Positions 50,992-60,624 of a DNA stretch of 64,000 nucleotides are shown piece by piece. The notes beneath the pieces are model-generated. The model searched no databases and had not been told where the DNA came from. It worked only from the letters and a program-made list of their open reading frames with translations. How positions within the stretch are numbered: the first letter of the stretch is position 1; each line of letters starts with the position of its first letter. This DNA comes from Enterovibrio coralii (GTDB lineage Bacteria > Pseudomonadota > Gammaproteobacteria > Enterobacterales > Vibrionaceae), in contig NZ_LNTY01000050.1 in NCBI RefSeq assembly GCF_001559595.1, positions 186,001 to 250,000 on the forward strand, read 5' to 3'. The translations under genes and the position numbers were made by a program.

Positions 50992-51644
50992 TTAAGGTTT
51001 AAGGCTTTGCGGCAAGGCCACCAAACGATCTGCTTGGTTGCTCGGCCACATCACGTATTCGCCGTGGTATTTCACGATCGACTTGTAATCAGTGACTTTG
51101 GTAAGCAGCATGCCCTTTTCCAGCACGGTTTCCAAAAACCAAGGCTCAGGGCCACGAACATACAGCTCAACGGTTTAACCAACTCGCCAGCCTCATTAAA
51201 GCACTTCGCCAATGCATTACTACAAACCGCAAAAGAATGCTGACCGTCCGAAATCACACGCACTTTACGATTGATTTCGTATTCGGTGTGGATCATCCAA
51301 TCTTCGGCATTCAGCTTTTCAACAAGCTCATCAAACTGCGCACGGGTGATGGGTGAATGTGTATCACCTTCAGGATATACCGTGTGGTATACCTTCGCGA
51401 TATGCAGCATCTGACCTTTGATGTTCGCGTTTTTACCAAGACTACGGCCGTTTTGTACCCAAGCAGTCATTTCTTTCGCAACGGTATTGCTGAAACGCTG
51501 CTTTTTCATCGCCTGCGCGACCCAGCGGCACAGGAACGACTCTTCACTCACTGGGTTGCTCTGAATTTTGCCCGAAGCTTTCGCTTCTTCTAGCTCAGCC
51601 AGCGCAGAATCTACCAGTGATTTAATATCTAGAATGTAACTCAT
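50992..51644 (-). CDS. DUF2913 family protein; one frameshift
   Basis: This protein of unknown function has about 217 residues when joined. The first 158 or so (MSYILDIKSLVDSALAELEE, FLCRWVAQAMKKQRF, AEDWMIHTEYEINRKVRV) follow the DUF2913 pattern. The annotated frame then goes out of register near 51170. Adding one base (TTT for TT in CCGTTGAG) restores PFELYVRGPEPWFLETVLEKG and runs to a stop at 50992 ending in VALPQSLKP. It starts 4 bases after the bcr stop, so the two are probably co-transcribed. No motif indicates an activity. Confidence 0.8.
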
Positions 51645-51648
51645 GTTC

Positions 51649-52848
51649 TTATTTTTTCGCTAAACCCCAGTAAAACAGGGCAGATAGAATGGCACAAACA
51701 GCCATGGCACCTGTCATTGGCCATGCTGACTGAACCGGAATCGACGCGACTATACCACCAACTAATGTGCCTGTCCCAAATCGCATTGTTCCTGCCAGCG
51801 AAGAGGCTGTACCTGCAAGTTCAGGATAGCTGCTCAATACACACGCCATTGAGTTACTACCCACAATTGAGATAGTACCAACGAAGAACACAACCGGAAT
51901 CACCGTGCCCCACAGACCAAGTTCGAACACCTGACCGACGATGAGGGCGATACCGGCCAACAGTTGAATTGTCAGGCCAATCTTCAGCATTTTTTCGCTG
52001 CCAAGCTTGCGTACAAACTTGCCGTTGAACGAGGTCATGAAGATCAAGCAGACCACGTTAAGACCAAACAGATAACCAAAGTTCTGAACGCTTACGCCAT
52101 AGTAGTCGATGTAAACGAACGAGCCTGCAGTCAAAAATGAGAACATTCCTGCGAAGGAAAAGCCGGATGCAAAGATGTAACCCACTGACTTTCTGGTGCG
52201 AAGAATTTTCAGATAGTTTCGGAGTGTTGCACCGATTCTCAAAGGCGGACGACGGTCTACGGGCAAAGTTTCAGGGATCAAAGTGATGATCAAAATCGTC
52301 ACCAGGACTGCAAAGCCTGCCAGCAACCAGAAAATAGAGCGCCAGCCAAACCACACAGCAAGATAACCACCAATCATTGGAGCTGCCAATGGTGCAACTG
52401 TCATAACAAGCGTGATGAACGACATGGTGCGGGCGAAATCCTCGCGGTCGAACATGTCACGTACCAAGGCTTGAATAACAACTGCTGCAGCGGCACCACA
52501 GAAGCCTTGTGCTGCACGCACATATGTCAGTGTGTCGATATCGGATGCCAAAGCACTCACAACGGCACCCACCAAGAACAACAAGGTACCGACGATCAGC
52601 ACAGGTCGACGGCCATAGCTGTCTGAAATTGGTCCGTGAATAAGCTGTCCAATAGCAAAGCCGGCTGTGTACGCAGCGAGTGTGGTTTGCACCTGCCCTG
52701 GCGTCGCAACGAGATCTCGCGCTATCTCTGGCATTGCCGGTAAGTACATATCGATGGCAAGCGGAGTCAGTGCTGAAATAGCACCAAGCACAAGGATCAA
52801 TAAGAATGTCAGCTGTTGCGCTGGCGGATTTATAGCATTCGTTGTCAT
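51649..52848 (-). CDS. bcr: Bcr/CflA family drug efflux transporter (MFS)
   Basis: This is a major facilitator superfamily exporter of about 399 residues with 12 expected membrane segments. I start at the ATG at 52848 (MTTNAINPPAQQLTFLLILVLGAISALTPLAIDMYLPAMPEI); a longer frame reaches 52914. DMYLPAMPEIA and GPISDSYGRRPVLIVG (motif A) are characteristic of Bcr/CflA. E. coli Bcr gives bicyclomycin resistance and exports small substrates; actual substrates here are unknown. In E. coli bcr is next to rsuA, as here. Downstream lies the DUF2913 gene. Confidence 0.92.
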   Translation of the reverse strand: MTTNAINPPAQQLTFLLILVLGAISALTPLAIDMYLPAMPEIARDLVATPGQVQTTLAAYTAGFAIGQLIHGPISDSYGRRPVLIVGTLLFLVGAVVSALASDIDTLTYVRAAQGFCGAAAAVVIQALVRDMFDREDFARTMSFITLVMTVAPLAAPMIGGYLAVWFGWRSIFWLLAGFAVLVTILIITLIPETLPVDRRPPLRIGATLRNYLKILRTRKSVGYIFASGFSFAGMFSFLTAGSFVYIDYYGVSVQNFGYLFGLNVVCLIFMTSFNGKFVRKLGSEKMLKIGLTIQLLAGIALIVGQVFELGLWGTVIPVVFFVGTISIVGSNSMACVLSSYPELAGTASSLAGTMRFGTGTLVGGIVASIPVQSAWPMTGAMAVCAILSALFYWGLAKK

Positions 52849-53190
52849 GGACGCTTGGTAAGAAAAGGTGAAATAAGAAGTTGGCTTTGCCGACCGAAAC
52901 GGGTCAGAGTTCACATAATAACACTTAGATTAATTCCCTTGAGGAAATAATGACTTTCTAGTTGGATACAAACGATTTTACCGCTAACCCTCAGATAGTT
53001 AGATAAAAACCGTGTTTGAAAACAACATTCTTAGCCCAACGTGTTCTCAGATGCACATCATCACACTCTTGAGCGACGGGACATAAAAAAGCACTGCATT
53101 TTGCATGCAGTGCTTTTGACGTTCATTGGACCCACGTTAGTGCTGAATCGAATCCCAGTTACCACAATGGATTCAAACGTGACGCTGAAA
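52849..53190. other. Intergenic region between bcr and rsuA
   Basis: This 342-base region contains the rsuA terminator (53085-53120) and presumably the bcr promoter. No other structure was recognised. Confidence 0.4.
53085..53120 (-). terminator. Rho-independent terminator of rsuA
   Basis: AAAAGCACTGCA (53087-53098) and TGCAGTGCTTTT (53105-53116) form a perfect 12-base stem; the minus strand continues with a T run. Confidence 0.9.
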
Positions 53191-53901
53191 TTATGATGCC
53201 TTTTTCGGCAAGAAAAGTGCGATCTCTTCTTCTGTTAGCGGACGGTATTCACCCGGCTCCAGTTCTTCATCAAGAACAAGTTCACCAACAGACTCACGAT
53301 GCAAGCCAACCACTCTATTCCCAACAGCGGCAAACATACGTTTCACTTGATGGTACTTACCTTCGTGGATTGTCAGCAGCGCTTCTTTCTCATCAACTTT
53401 GACCATTTGTGCCGGCAAGGTTTCTTGCTTTTCACCGCGAAGCATTAGGCCTTCAGCAAACAAACCTTCTGTTTCTTCAGAAATCGCATCATCCAACCAA
53501 ACACGGTACGTTTTGTCGCACTTATGTTTTGGTGAAGTGACACGGTGCGACCATTGACCATCGTCAGTCAGAAGCAACAAGCCAGTAGTATCGCAATCCA
53601 AACGACCTGCGATGTGCAGCTTCTCTGCACCCACTTCGTCGATAAGAATAAACACCGTTGGGTTATGCGGGTCGTCGTGCGAGCACACATAGCCTTCTGG
53701 CTTGTTCATCATGTAATAACGAGGGCCAGACAAACGCAGAGACACGCCGTCAAATTCAACATCTGCATCTTCTGCAATTTTGGTTGCGCCAGTTTTTACG
53801 ATTTCACCGTCTACAGTGACGCGTTTTTCTTTCAGCAAGTAGCCTGCTTGTTTGCGTGTCACGCCAACGGTGTCACACAGAAATTTATCTAGCCTGATCA
53901 T
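53191..53901 (-). CDS. rsuA: 16S rRNA pseudouridine(516) synthase
   Basis: RsuA makes pseudouridine 516 in 16S rRNA. The 236-residue protein has an N-terminal S4 RNA-binding domain (MIRLDKFLCDTVGVTRKQAGYLLKEKRVTVDG) and the catalytic domain with GRLDCDTTGLLLLTDDG, whose Asp is the nucleophile. It continues with HKCDKTYRVW, EGKYHQVKRMFAAVGN and VVGLHRESVG. Length and order match E. coli RsuA (231). It lies between bcr and radD as in E. coli, though here a GNAT gene is inserted before radD and rsuA is divergent from it. Confidence 0.95.
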   Translation of the reverse strand: MIRLDKFLCDTVGVTRKQAGYLLKEKRVTVDGEIVKTGATKIAEDADVEFDGVSLRLSGPRYYMMNKPEGYVCSHDDPHNPTVFILIDEVGAEKLHIAGRLDCDTTGLLLLTDDGQWSHRVTSPKHKCDKTYRVWLDDAISEETEGLFAEGLMLRGEKQETLPAQMVKVDEKEALLTIHEGKYHQVKRMFAAVGNRVVGLHRESVGELVLDEELEPGEYRPLTEEEIALFLPKKAS

Positions 53902-54232
53902 TAAAACTTATCCAGAAGGCAATTTAGCCGCGCAGTATATACCTAAATCTCTATGTCCGGCAGGCTCTAGAACAACATTTCTTTGCCCAGCGACCCTTCC
54001 AGCCTAAAAGAGACCGCAAATTTCTTTGAATTGCTAAGTAGCCTGTATCGGTCTTATCTTTTGGCAGGGTAAAATTGCACTTCACCGAGGTATGTTCAAC
54101 ACTAAGAGATTGTGAACTTAACATTTTCGTTACAGTCTAAATTCTGACATTAATCGAATGACTTATTTTGGTAGTTTGTTGATTCGTGTTTATAATCTCT
54201 AATCACATAACCTATTGATCAGGTAAGCATTT
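53902..54232. promoter_or_regulatory. rsuA/GNAT divergent intergenic region
   Basis: This 331-base region is AT-rich toward the GNAT gene. No open reading frame or recognised operator was found. Promoters for both divergent genes are expected. Confidence 0.3.
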
Positions 54233-54700
54233 ATGAATATTTCGCTGTTATCGCCGTCTGTAGACTCTATGTCGCGCCTTTTAGACCTCTCCAAACAGCT
54301 ACACGATCATGAAGCTCTTTCTTTTGACGTTGAACACGTCACGACCGCGTTTAGTTTTCTGATTTCTCACCCAAATCACGGTGATGTTTTTTTAGTGGCG
54401 GTTGATCATGATGGCGAACAAGAGATCATTGGGTTTGTGGTGCTTTGCTATAGCTTTAGCGTCGATTTAGGCGGTCAAATAGCAGTGATTGACCAAATTT
54501 ACCTGACGCCGGAATGGCGTAGACAAGGTGTTGGTTCGCACGTACTGCCAAATATCGAAGCGCATGCAACAGAAAAAGACTGTCATGCGGTTATCCTAGA
54601 AGTGAACATTGGTAACAGTGGCGCGCGAGAATTCTACGAGCAGTTCGATTACATGCCACGCCGTCAGCATTGCATCATGTCAAAACGCCTCACGCGCTAA
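54233..54700 (+). CDS. GNAT family acetyltransferase
   Basis: This 155-residue protein has a GNAT fold. The acetyl-CoA loop is QIYLTPEWRRQGVGSHVLPNIEAHA (R/Q-x-x-G-x-G/A type), preceded by the beta-4 strand IAVIDQIYL and followed by AVILEVNIGNSGAREFYEQFDY, typical of motif B. The substrate is unknown; it may be a small molecule, an antibiotic-like amine or a protein N-terminus. It stands between rsuA and radD, where E. coli has no gene, suggesting a lineage-specific insertion. A terminator follows. Confidence 0.85.
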   Translation: MNISLLSPSVDSMSRLLDLSKQLHDHEALSFDVEHVTTAFSFLISHPNHGDVFLVAVDHDGEQEIIGFVVLCYSFSVDLGGQIAVIDQIYLTPEWRRQGVGSHVLPNIEAHATEKDCHAVILEVNIGNSGAREFYEQFDYMPRRQHCIMSKRLTR

Positions 54701-54732
54701 TCTGGCGTTTGTAGCGTCTCACCGTTAAACTG

Positions 54733-54758
54733 GGCAGCCTAATATGGCTGCCTTTTTA
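54733..54758 (+). terminator. Terminator between the GNAT gene and radD
   Basis: GGCAGCC and GGCTGCC (54733-54739, 54746-54752) with a 6-base loop are followed by TTTTTAG, ending five bases before the radD start codon. Confidence 0.8.
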
Positions 54759-54763
54759 GTTTC

Positions 54764-56499
54764 ATGTATACCCTTCGCCCATACCAAGCAGACGCCGTAA
54801 AAGCGGTCGTCCACTATTTCCGAAAAAACAGCTCTCCTGCGGTTGCTGTCCTGCCTACTGGTGCAGGTAAAAGCCTTGTTATCGCTGAATTGGCTAAGCT
54901 GGCTCGTGGCCGAGTGCTTGTACTTGCTCATGTAAAAGAACTGGTTGAGCAAAACCACGAGAAATATGAAGCTATGGCCTCAAAGGGGGGATTTTCTCTG
55001 CCGGGCTTGGGCGTAAAGAAAGTAGCGACAAGGTGGTCTTCGCGTCAGTGCAGTCTGTGGTGAGAAACCTAGATGCATTTAAAGATCAATTTTCGTTGCT
55101 CGTTATCGATGAATGTCATCGCGTTCCAGATAATGAAGACAGCAGCTATCGCAAAGTCATCACGCACCTTCAGGAAGTAAACCCTGGCATAAAGGTTCTC
55201 GGTTTAACCGCCACACCGTATCGCTTAGGTATGGGTTGGATTTATCAGTTCCATACCGCGGGTCGAGTGCGCAGCGAGAAGCCGCGCTTCTTCAAAGACT
55301 GTATCTTCGAACTTCCCATTCGCTTTCTACTCGACGAAGGCTTTCTCACCGAGGCAAAAATCCTTGATGCACCGGTATTAAGTTATGACTTCTCTAGCTT
55401 AAAGGCATCACCAACGGGTTTTTATAAAGAAGCAGACCTTGACCGTGTTATCGAAAACGCGCCAAGGGCAACGCCGCAAATCGTCACCCAAGTGCTAGAT
55501 TACGCCAAAGATCGCCATGGTGTGATGGTGTTTGCCGCAACCGTTAAACATGCGCAGGAAATCCTCACTCTACTTCCACCAGAAGAGTCTGCTTTAGTTA
55601 TTGGTGATACCGCGCAAGACGAGCGCGACAATATCATTCAAAGATTTAAACGACGCGAGATAAAGTACCTCGTAAACGTTTCTGTTTTAACGACAGGCTT
55701 TGATGCGCCGCACGTCGATTTAATCGCAATTCTTCGTCCAACAGAATCTGTCAGCCTCTACCAGCAAATCGCAGGACGCGGACTTCGATTATCGCCCGGT
55801 AAAACAGACTGTTTGATCCTGGATTACGCCGGTAATGTCTACGACTTGTATCAGCCTGAAATTGGCGACCCAAAACCAGACAGCGACAGTGAAATTGTCA
55901 CCGTGCCCTGCCCGGCGTGCGGCTTTAACAATAACTTCTGGGGTAAATTGGACAGTAACGGTTTTCTTATTGAGCACTATGGCCGCCGTTGCCAAGGCTT
56001 CTTTGAAGATGATGACGGTGAACGTGAAATCTGTGGGTATCGCTTTCGCGCTAAATTCTGTAGCGAGTGCGGTGCTGATAACGACATTGCCGCGCGTCAC
56101 TGCCATCAGTGCGATCATGCCTTGGTAGACCCAGACAAAAAGCTACGTGATGCTTTGAAGCTAAAAGACGCTTTAATCATGGCGTGTGCTGACATGCGTT
56201 TAGAGACAGGGAAAAACAAGTTTGATAAGCCGCAGCTAAAAGTAACGTACGTCGGTCATGATGGCGCAGAGATCCACGAAGTCTGGCCGCTTTCCACCAA
56301 ACGTCAGAAACAAGAATTTTTGGCGAAGTTTATCAACCCGCACTTGATTGACCGCCACCGCCCTTTCACCGATACTGCGCCCTCGAAAGTAGAGCGCGCA
56401 GAACACCGTCTTCGCTTCCCTGATTTTGTGGTGGCGAGAAAAAATGGTCGATTTTGGGCAATCCGAGACAAGATCTTCGACCTCACACAATTCGCTTAG
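54764..56499 (+). CDS. radD: DNA repair helicase-like protein RadD (YejH); one frameshift
   Basis: RadD is a superfamily 2 helicase-like ATPase that assists RecA-mediated recombination and radiation resistance. Joined it has about 578 residues (E. coli 586). Motifs: [18 protein letters not shown], Walker [43 protein letters not shown] and [10 protein letters not shown] zinc-binding C-terminal part has [15 protein letters not shown] and CHQC. The break falls in a G6 run at 54985-54990. A seventh G gives [23 protein letters not shown], the family sequence, so it is almost surely a sequencing error. Followed by rplY as in E. coli. Confidence 0.94.
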
Positions 56500-56688
56500 C
56501 AGCAAGAAGTGAACAACATGCTGTCGGACGTTGCGTGAGTCTAGCTGATTGAATTTAGAACATATTGGTTCAATCCCCTCCAGTTTGCCTAGAAAGGCGG
56601 CAAACAGGCATAAGAATCGATGTAAGTTCGCATTTTCACTTGTTATGCACTAGGTCGAGTGTTAATATCCGCGCTCGATTTACTTGGT

Positions 56689-56713
56689 ACCTAGTTTGGT
56701 CGCAAATCTAGGT
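56689..56713 (+). promoter_or_regulatory. Possible L25 autoregulatory leader stem
   Basis: ACCTAG (56689-56694) and CTAGGT (56708-56713) can pair in the untranslated leader just before rplY. In E. coli and relatives L25 represses its own translation through a leader structure; this short stem may be part of such an element, but it is weak evidence alone. Confidence 0.3.
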
Positions 56714-56746
56714 GCTTTATTCCAATCTCTATTAAGAGTATTTATT

Positions 56747-57025
56747 ATGAAATTCGAAGCAGTAGTACGTACTGAGCAGGGTAAAGGTGCGAGCCGCCGC
56801 CTGCGTCACGCTGAGCAATTCCCAGCAGTTGTTTACGGTGGTGAAGCAGCTCCAGTTGCAATCGCTCTGGACCACAAAGCAGTAATCAACCAAATGGACA
56901 AGCCAGAATTCTACGAAGCGATTACTCTGGTAATCGACGGCGCGGAAGTTAAGGTTAAGCCTCAAGACATCCAACGTCACCCATTCAAGCCAAAAGTTCA
57001 GCACATGGACTTCATCCGCATCTAA
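56747..57025 (+). CDS. rplY: 50S ribosomal protein L25
   Basis: L25 binds 5S rRNA in the large subunit. I start at the ATG at 56747 ([32 protein letters not shown]), giving 92 residues, close to the short E. coli-type L25 (94) rather than the longer CTC form. The core [17 protein letters not shown] and [17 protein letters not shown] matches the family. It sits downstream of radD as in E. coli. A terminator follows immediately. Confidence 0.96.
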   Translation: MKFEAVVRTEQGKGASRRLRHAEQFPAVVYGGEAAPVAIALDHKAVINQMDKPEFYEAITLVIDGAEVKVKPQDIQRHPFKPKVQHMDFIRI

Positions 57026-57044
57026 TTGCGTTTGAGCTTGAAAG

Positions 57045-57075
57045 AAAAAAGCACCCATTGGGTGCTTTTTTTGTC
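57045..57075 (+). terminator. Rho-independent terminator of rplY
   Basis: AAAGCACCCA and TGGGTGCTTT form a perfect 10-base stem with a 2-base loop, then T7. Confidence 0.9.
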
Positions 57076-57127
57076 TCTAATTCTTCGTTTCGTTATCAAG
57101 CTGAAAAACCTGTCAGCTCTTCTTTCT

Positions 57128-57397
57128 TTACGATTCTTCATCACCAAATAAAGACTGCTGTGGATTGGCTTCTTCTGCACTGTTCTGGGCGGCTTCTTGA
57201 GCCAACTTCGCTCTCATCACTCGTTGGTAACGCTGTTTACACAACCTTACGACGTTACGCCGTTGCTCACTGGTAAAGTCATTCCAGTGAAATCTTTCTT
57301 CACGGCTTCTCAGACAGCCTTTACAGTAGCCTTTATTGTTCGCCTGACAGACCCCGATACAAGGGCTGGGCACAGTAAAAAAGTCTAATTGTTCCAT
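57128..57397 (-). CDS. DUF1289 family Cys-rich protein
   Basis: This 89-residue protein starts at the ATG at 57397 (MEQLDFFTVPSPCIGVCQAN). Four cysteines in PSPCIGVCQANNKGYCKGCLRSREE form the C-x3-C-x7-C-x2-C pattern of DUF1289, probably binding a metal. The rest is helical and charged (FTSEQRRNVVRLCKQRYQRVMRA), ending in an acidic tail. Function is unknown; DUF1289 proteins are frequent small companions in Proteobacteria. Confidence 0.85.
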   Translation of the reverse strand: MEQLDFFTVPSPCIGVCQANNKGYCKGCLRSREERFHWNDFTSEQRRNVVRLCKQRYQRVMRAKLAQEAAQNSAEEANPQQSLFGDEES

Positions 57398-57743
57398 GTG
57401 CAAACCTGCCTAGAGATCGTTACGGTTCGTTTCATTCAAGCGATTTTTTCGATGAAATGCAAACTTTGCCGCCAATTTCTTTATATAACAATATCTTGAG
57501 TATTTAGTCAAAAGCCTTGAATCTCAAGAAATCAGCAATAATAGCGATTTTTCCAACTAGGTGATTTCCCCTAGTTGCACAAAATATCATTGCGTTTAGT
57601 AGTCTAAGTTTGTTAGGTTAACAAAATAACCTGTTGGTTATACGCCAATTATCAGAACATAACCAAACATTGTTACCCCATATGATTAGTCGGTTTGGCT
57701 ATGGATGATTGGTTTCAGGGAAGAACGTAATTTAGGAGGAATT
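57398..57743. promoter_or_regulatory. Divergent intergenic region
   Basis: This 346-base AT-rich region separates divergent small genes. It contains a short GGTTA...TAACC repeat near 57617-57632 that could be a binding site, but no known operator is assigned. Confidence 0.3.
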
Positions 57744-58055
57744 ATGTCATTTTTCGTTCCGTCGGCAGAGTCTCAGGATCAAGCTGAATCCATCTATTCC
57801 GCAATCGCTAAACATGTCGACGCACCTGTTTCTGACGCGCGCATTTCTACTCTGCAATGGGAACATGAAGGCAGAGAAGTGACTGCCCGCGTTGGTGAGA
57901 AGCTTCCTACGTGTTTTGGCTGTGACGACGAAGTTGTTCTCGCTATCTTCGACTGTGGCGACATTTTCAAAGTATGTACGCCAAACCGCGGCGCGGTGTG
58001 CTTTGACCCTGTTGTAGCATCACGTCCCTTTGTTTCTAAGGTCGACTTCTTCTAA
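57744..58055 (+). CDS. Small conserved-looking hypothetical protein
   Basis: This 103-residue soluble protein starts at the ATG at 57744 behind GGAGGA, with no signal peptide. It has four cysteines (FGCDDE, FDCGDIF, KVCTPNRGAVC) and an acidic, compact look (LQWEHEGREVTARVGEKLPTC). I cannot name a family; the strong ribosome site and normal codon use support it as a real gene. It is convergent with polB, sharing the bidirectional terminator. Confidence 0.7.
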   Translation: MSFFVPSAESQDQAESIYSAIAKHVDAPVSDARISTLQWEHEGREVTARVGEKLPTCFGCDDEVVLAIFDCGDIFKVCTPNRGAVCFDPVVASRPFVSKVDFF

Positions 58056-58078
58056 TTTGTCAGCAACTGACCTTAAGC

Positions 58079-58106
58079 AAAACGCCGACGATGATGTCGG
58101 CGTTTT
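58079..58106. terminator. Bidirectional terminator between the small hypothetical gene and polB
   Basis: AAAACGCCGAC (58079-58089) and GTCGGCGTTTT (58096-58106) form a perfect 11-base stem with a 6-base loop between convergent genes. Confidence 0.88.
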
Positions 58107-58110
58107 CGTT

Positions 58111-60474
58111 TTAGAACAGGCCTAATTGCGGCATAGCAAGTTCATCAAAACGTTTTCCAATGAAGGGCAAAATGCCATCCGCAATCGGCTTGAGTTGTTT
58201 ATCAACATAGTGCTGGTAGTCATAAGGGCTCTCTAACGCCTCTAGTGGCTCTGCACCATTGACCGTGATGACGTACTCAATCCATCCACCGTGTTGATAC
58301 TGAAGGGAACGCCCCAACTTTTCATTGCGCAAATCTGCCTTACGCGCAGCTTTAACATGTGGCGGTACGTTCTTCTCGTAGTCAGAAAGCTTTCGTCTCA
58401 AGCGTTTACGGTATATAAGTTTATCATGATTGTGACCGTGTAACGTATCTTCAACCGTGTTCCGCACATATTCTTCAATGTCTTCGCCGTCGAACACACG
58501 TTGATAGAGTGTTTGTTGAAACTCCTGCGCGAGAGGTGTCCAGTCCGTCCGAACCGTCTCCAAGCCTTTGTAAACAATTCGGCGTTCACCATCTTTATCG
58601 ACAAGCCCTGCATAACGTTTCTTGCTGCCCGTGTCTTGGCCACGGATCGTTGGCATCAGAAACTTCTGGTAATGGGTTTCATATTCAATTTCTAACGCCG
58701 ATGAAATTTGATACTCGTCGGTAAGATGCTTCGTCCACCACGCGTTAATGTGCTCGACCAAGGCGTTACCGATCGCATCAGCATCGTCATTGCTATATTG
58801 CTTGCCCAAAGACACGAAGGTCGAATCTGTATCGCCATAGATAACTTCGTATCCCTGCGCTTCAATCAGTTCACGCGTCATTTTCATGATTTCATGCCCA
58901 CGCATCGTGATTGAAGATGCCAGCCGATGATCGAAGAAACGACAGCCCGATGAACCAAGCACGCCATAGAACGAGTTCATGATGATTTTTATCGCTTGCG
59001 AGAACGCTTTTTCACCCTGACGTTTCGCTTCGTCCCTCGCCTGCCAGAGGTTTTCAATCAAGGACGGCAAGAAATGCTTTTCTCGGTGGAAAATACCGCC
59101 TCGAAAACCCGGTACTGTTTCAGACTCATCGGGAGTGTGTAAACCTTCGATAAGACCAAGTGGGTCTATCAAGAAGGTGCGAATAATAGACGGATACAGC
59201 GATTTAAAGTCCAACACCAGCACGGAGTCATACAATCCCGGCTTGCTGTCCATTACATAGCCACCAGGACTCGCAATCCAGTTTTCGCTCGCCAACGTCG
59301 GGGCAACGAAACCCGCCCGATGAAGCCTTGGCAAATAGAGGTTTGTAAAGGCCGCCACTGAGCCGCCAATCCGGTCTAGCTCGATCCCCGTCAATCGGCT
59401 ACGTTGGATCAGATATTCCATCAAATGGGTTTCTTGGAATATGCGATTAACCAAAACACAATCTTGAAGGTTGTAGGTCGCGAGCGCGACCTTGTCCTCT
59501 CGGAACATACGATTGATTGAATCCATTCTGTCGTATGGATTGTCTATAGCCTTGCCCTCTCCAAACATGTTTTGAGAGACAGACTCCAATGACCAAGAGC
59601 GAAAGCTGTATGTGGCGGATTTAAGGCCATCGATTCCATCAATGACCACGCGACCAGGAAGCGTGATAAAACCTTGGCGACTGTTGCTGGAATCACGCCA
59701 ATGGGCTTTTTCGTTTCCTCGTCCTAATCGCAAATCAATTTGATTAAACGCCGCACGTTTAACGAGCAACCTGAAGTCAAAGTCGACAACGCTCCAGCCC
59801 ACCACGACATCAGGATCATAGGCTTCAAACCAGCTATTGAGCCCTTTCAGCAACTCCAACTCGTTTGGCACCCAGTCTATCCAAGGCGTTTCATCTGCGT
59901 TGGCAGGCGTGTCGCCAACCATGATCACTCGGCTGTCCACGTCACTGTCTAAACCGATTGAATACAACACGCCTTTTTCAGAGCATTCGATGTCCAGTGA
60001 CACACGTGACAGCAAGGTAGTGTAATCCGACGCTTTGGCTTTCACGTTGCGATATTCAATGTAGCCTTTGCGCTGAACGGCTTCGCCAGCGAACGTTAAT
60101 CCCCCGCAAATAAACCGCTCCATAAGATAGCGGTCTGCGAGGCGCACGTCAGATTCCAACGCATCAATTCCTTCCACCAGCAACTCTCGTGCCGCTCGGG
60201 TAGACGCTGAAATCGTCGAGAAATAGAAACCTGCGACAGGTTTGTAATCGAAGTTCTTTAAGGTGAGTGTCTTTTGCGTAAAAGAAATAGCGGCGTTAGT
60301 CAGAAGGCGTTCTGCTTCTGAAGCAGAATCTTGCGCGACAAAGAAAACGGGCTTTTCACCATGAACCAACAATTTTGCTGGCCCTGAAGGCGTTTGAACC
60401 CAAAATACAAGCTCAGTGCGGTCGCCAATGTCTCGGCTGTGTCGACTGATTAAAAAGCCATCTTGATATTGCAA
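58111..60474 (-). CDS. polB: DNA polymerase II (B family)
   Basis: Pol II is a repair and replication-restart polymerase with proofreading. The protein has 787 residues (E. coli 783). The N-terminal domain is followed by the 3'-5' exonuclease (VSLDIECSEKG, VVGWSVVDFDFRLL, YNLQDCVLV) and the B-family polymerase motifs: A (LDFKSLYPSIIR), B (KIIMNSFYGVLGS) and C (YGDTDSTFVSL). The thumb motif KKRYAGL is also present. In E. coli polB is under LexA (SOS) control; I found no clear CTG-N10-CAG box in the bases before this start. Divergent from the response-regulator gene. Confidence 0.96.
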   Translation of the reverse strand: MQYQDGFLISRHSRDIGDRTELVFWVQTPSGPAKLLVHGEKPVFFVAQDSASEAERLLTNAAISFTQKTLTLKNFDYKPVAGFYFSTISASTRAARELLVEGIDALESDVRLADRYLMERFICGGLTFAGEAVQRKGYIEYRNVKAKASDYTTLLSRVSLDIECSEKGVLYSIGLDSDVDSRVIMVGDTPANADETPWIDWVPNELELLKGLNSWFEAYDPDVVVGWSVVDFDFRLLVKRAAFNQIDLRLGRGNEKAHWRDSSNSRQGFITLPGRVVIDGIDGLKSATYSFRSWSLESVSQNMFGEGKAIDNPYDRMDSINRMFREDKVALATYNLQDCVLVNRIFQETHLMEYLIQRSRLTGIELDRIGGSVAAFTNLYLPRLHRAGFVAPTLASENWIASPGGYVMDSKPGLYDSVLVLDFKSLYPSIIRTFLIDPLGLIEGLHTPDESETVPGFRGGIFHREKHFLPSLIENLWQARDEAKRQGEKAFSQAIKIIMNSFYGVLGSSGCRFFDHRLASSITMRGHEIMKMTRELIEAQGYEVIYGDTDSTFVSLGKQYSNDDADAIGNALVEHINAWWTKHLTDEYQISSALEIEYETHYQKFLMPTIRGQDTGSKKRYAGLVDKDGERRIVYKGLETVRTDWTPLAQEFQQTLYQRVFDGEDIEEYVRNTVEDTLHGHNHDKLIYRKRLRRKLSDYEKNVPPHVKAARKADLRNEKLGRSLQYQHGGWIEYVITVNGAEPLEALESPYDYQHYVDKQLKPIADGILPFIGKRFDELAMPQLGLF

Positions 60475-60624
60475 TGTCGCCTCAACGCAGATTATTACCC
60501 TCGAAGTATACCTGAAAGCCTACTTTACTTCTTTCAACATATTGCTGAGATCGCGCTTTTTACGCCCACTCAGGCGAATACACGAACCCTTGCTACACTC
60601 GAAACATGTTTGTTAGGAGTAGTT

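Noticed and set aside
50968..51243. Plus-strand ORF of 91 codons after the SDR gene
   Set aside because: It is antisense to the frame-corrected end of the DUF2913 gene and has no ribosome site or recognisable features.
60475..60624. LexA box search upstream of polB
   Set aside because: No CTG-N10-CAG type palindrome convincing enough was seen between polB and the regulator gene.
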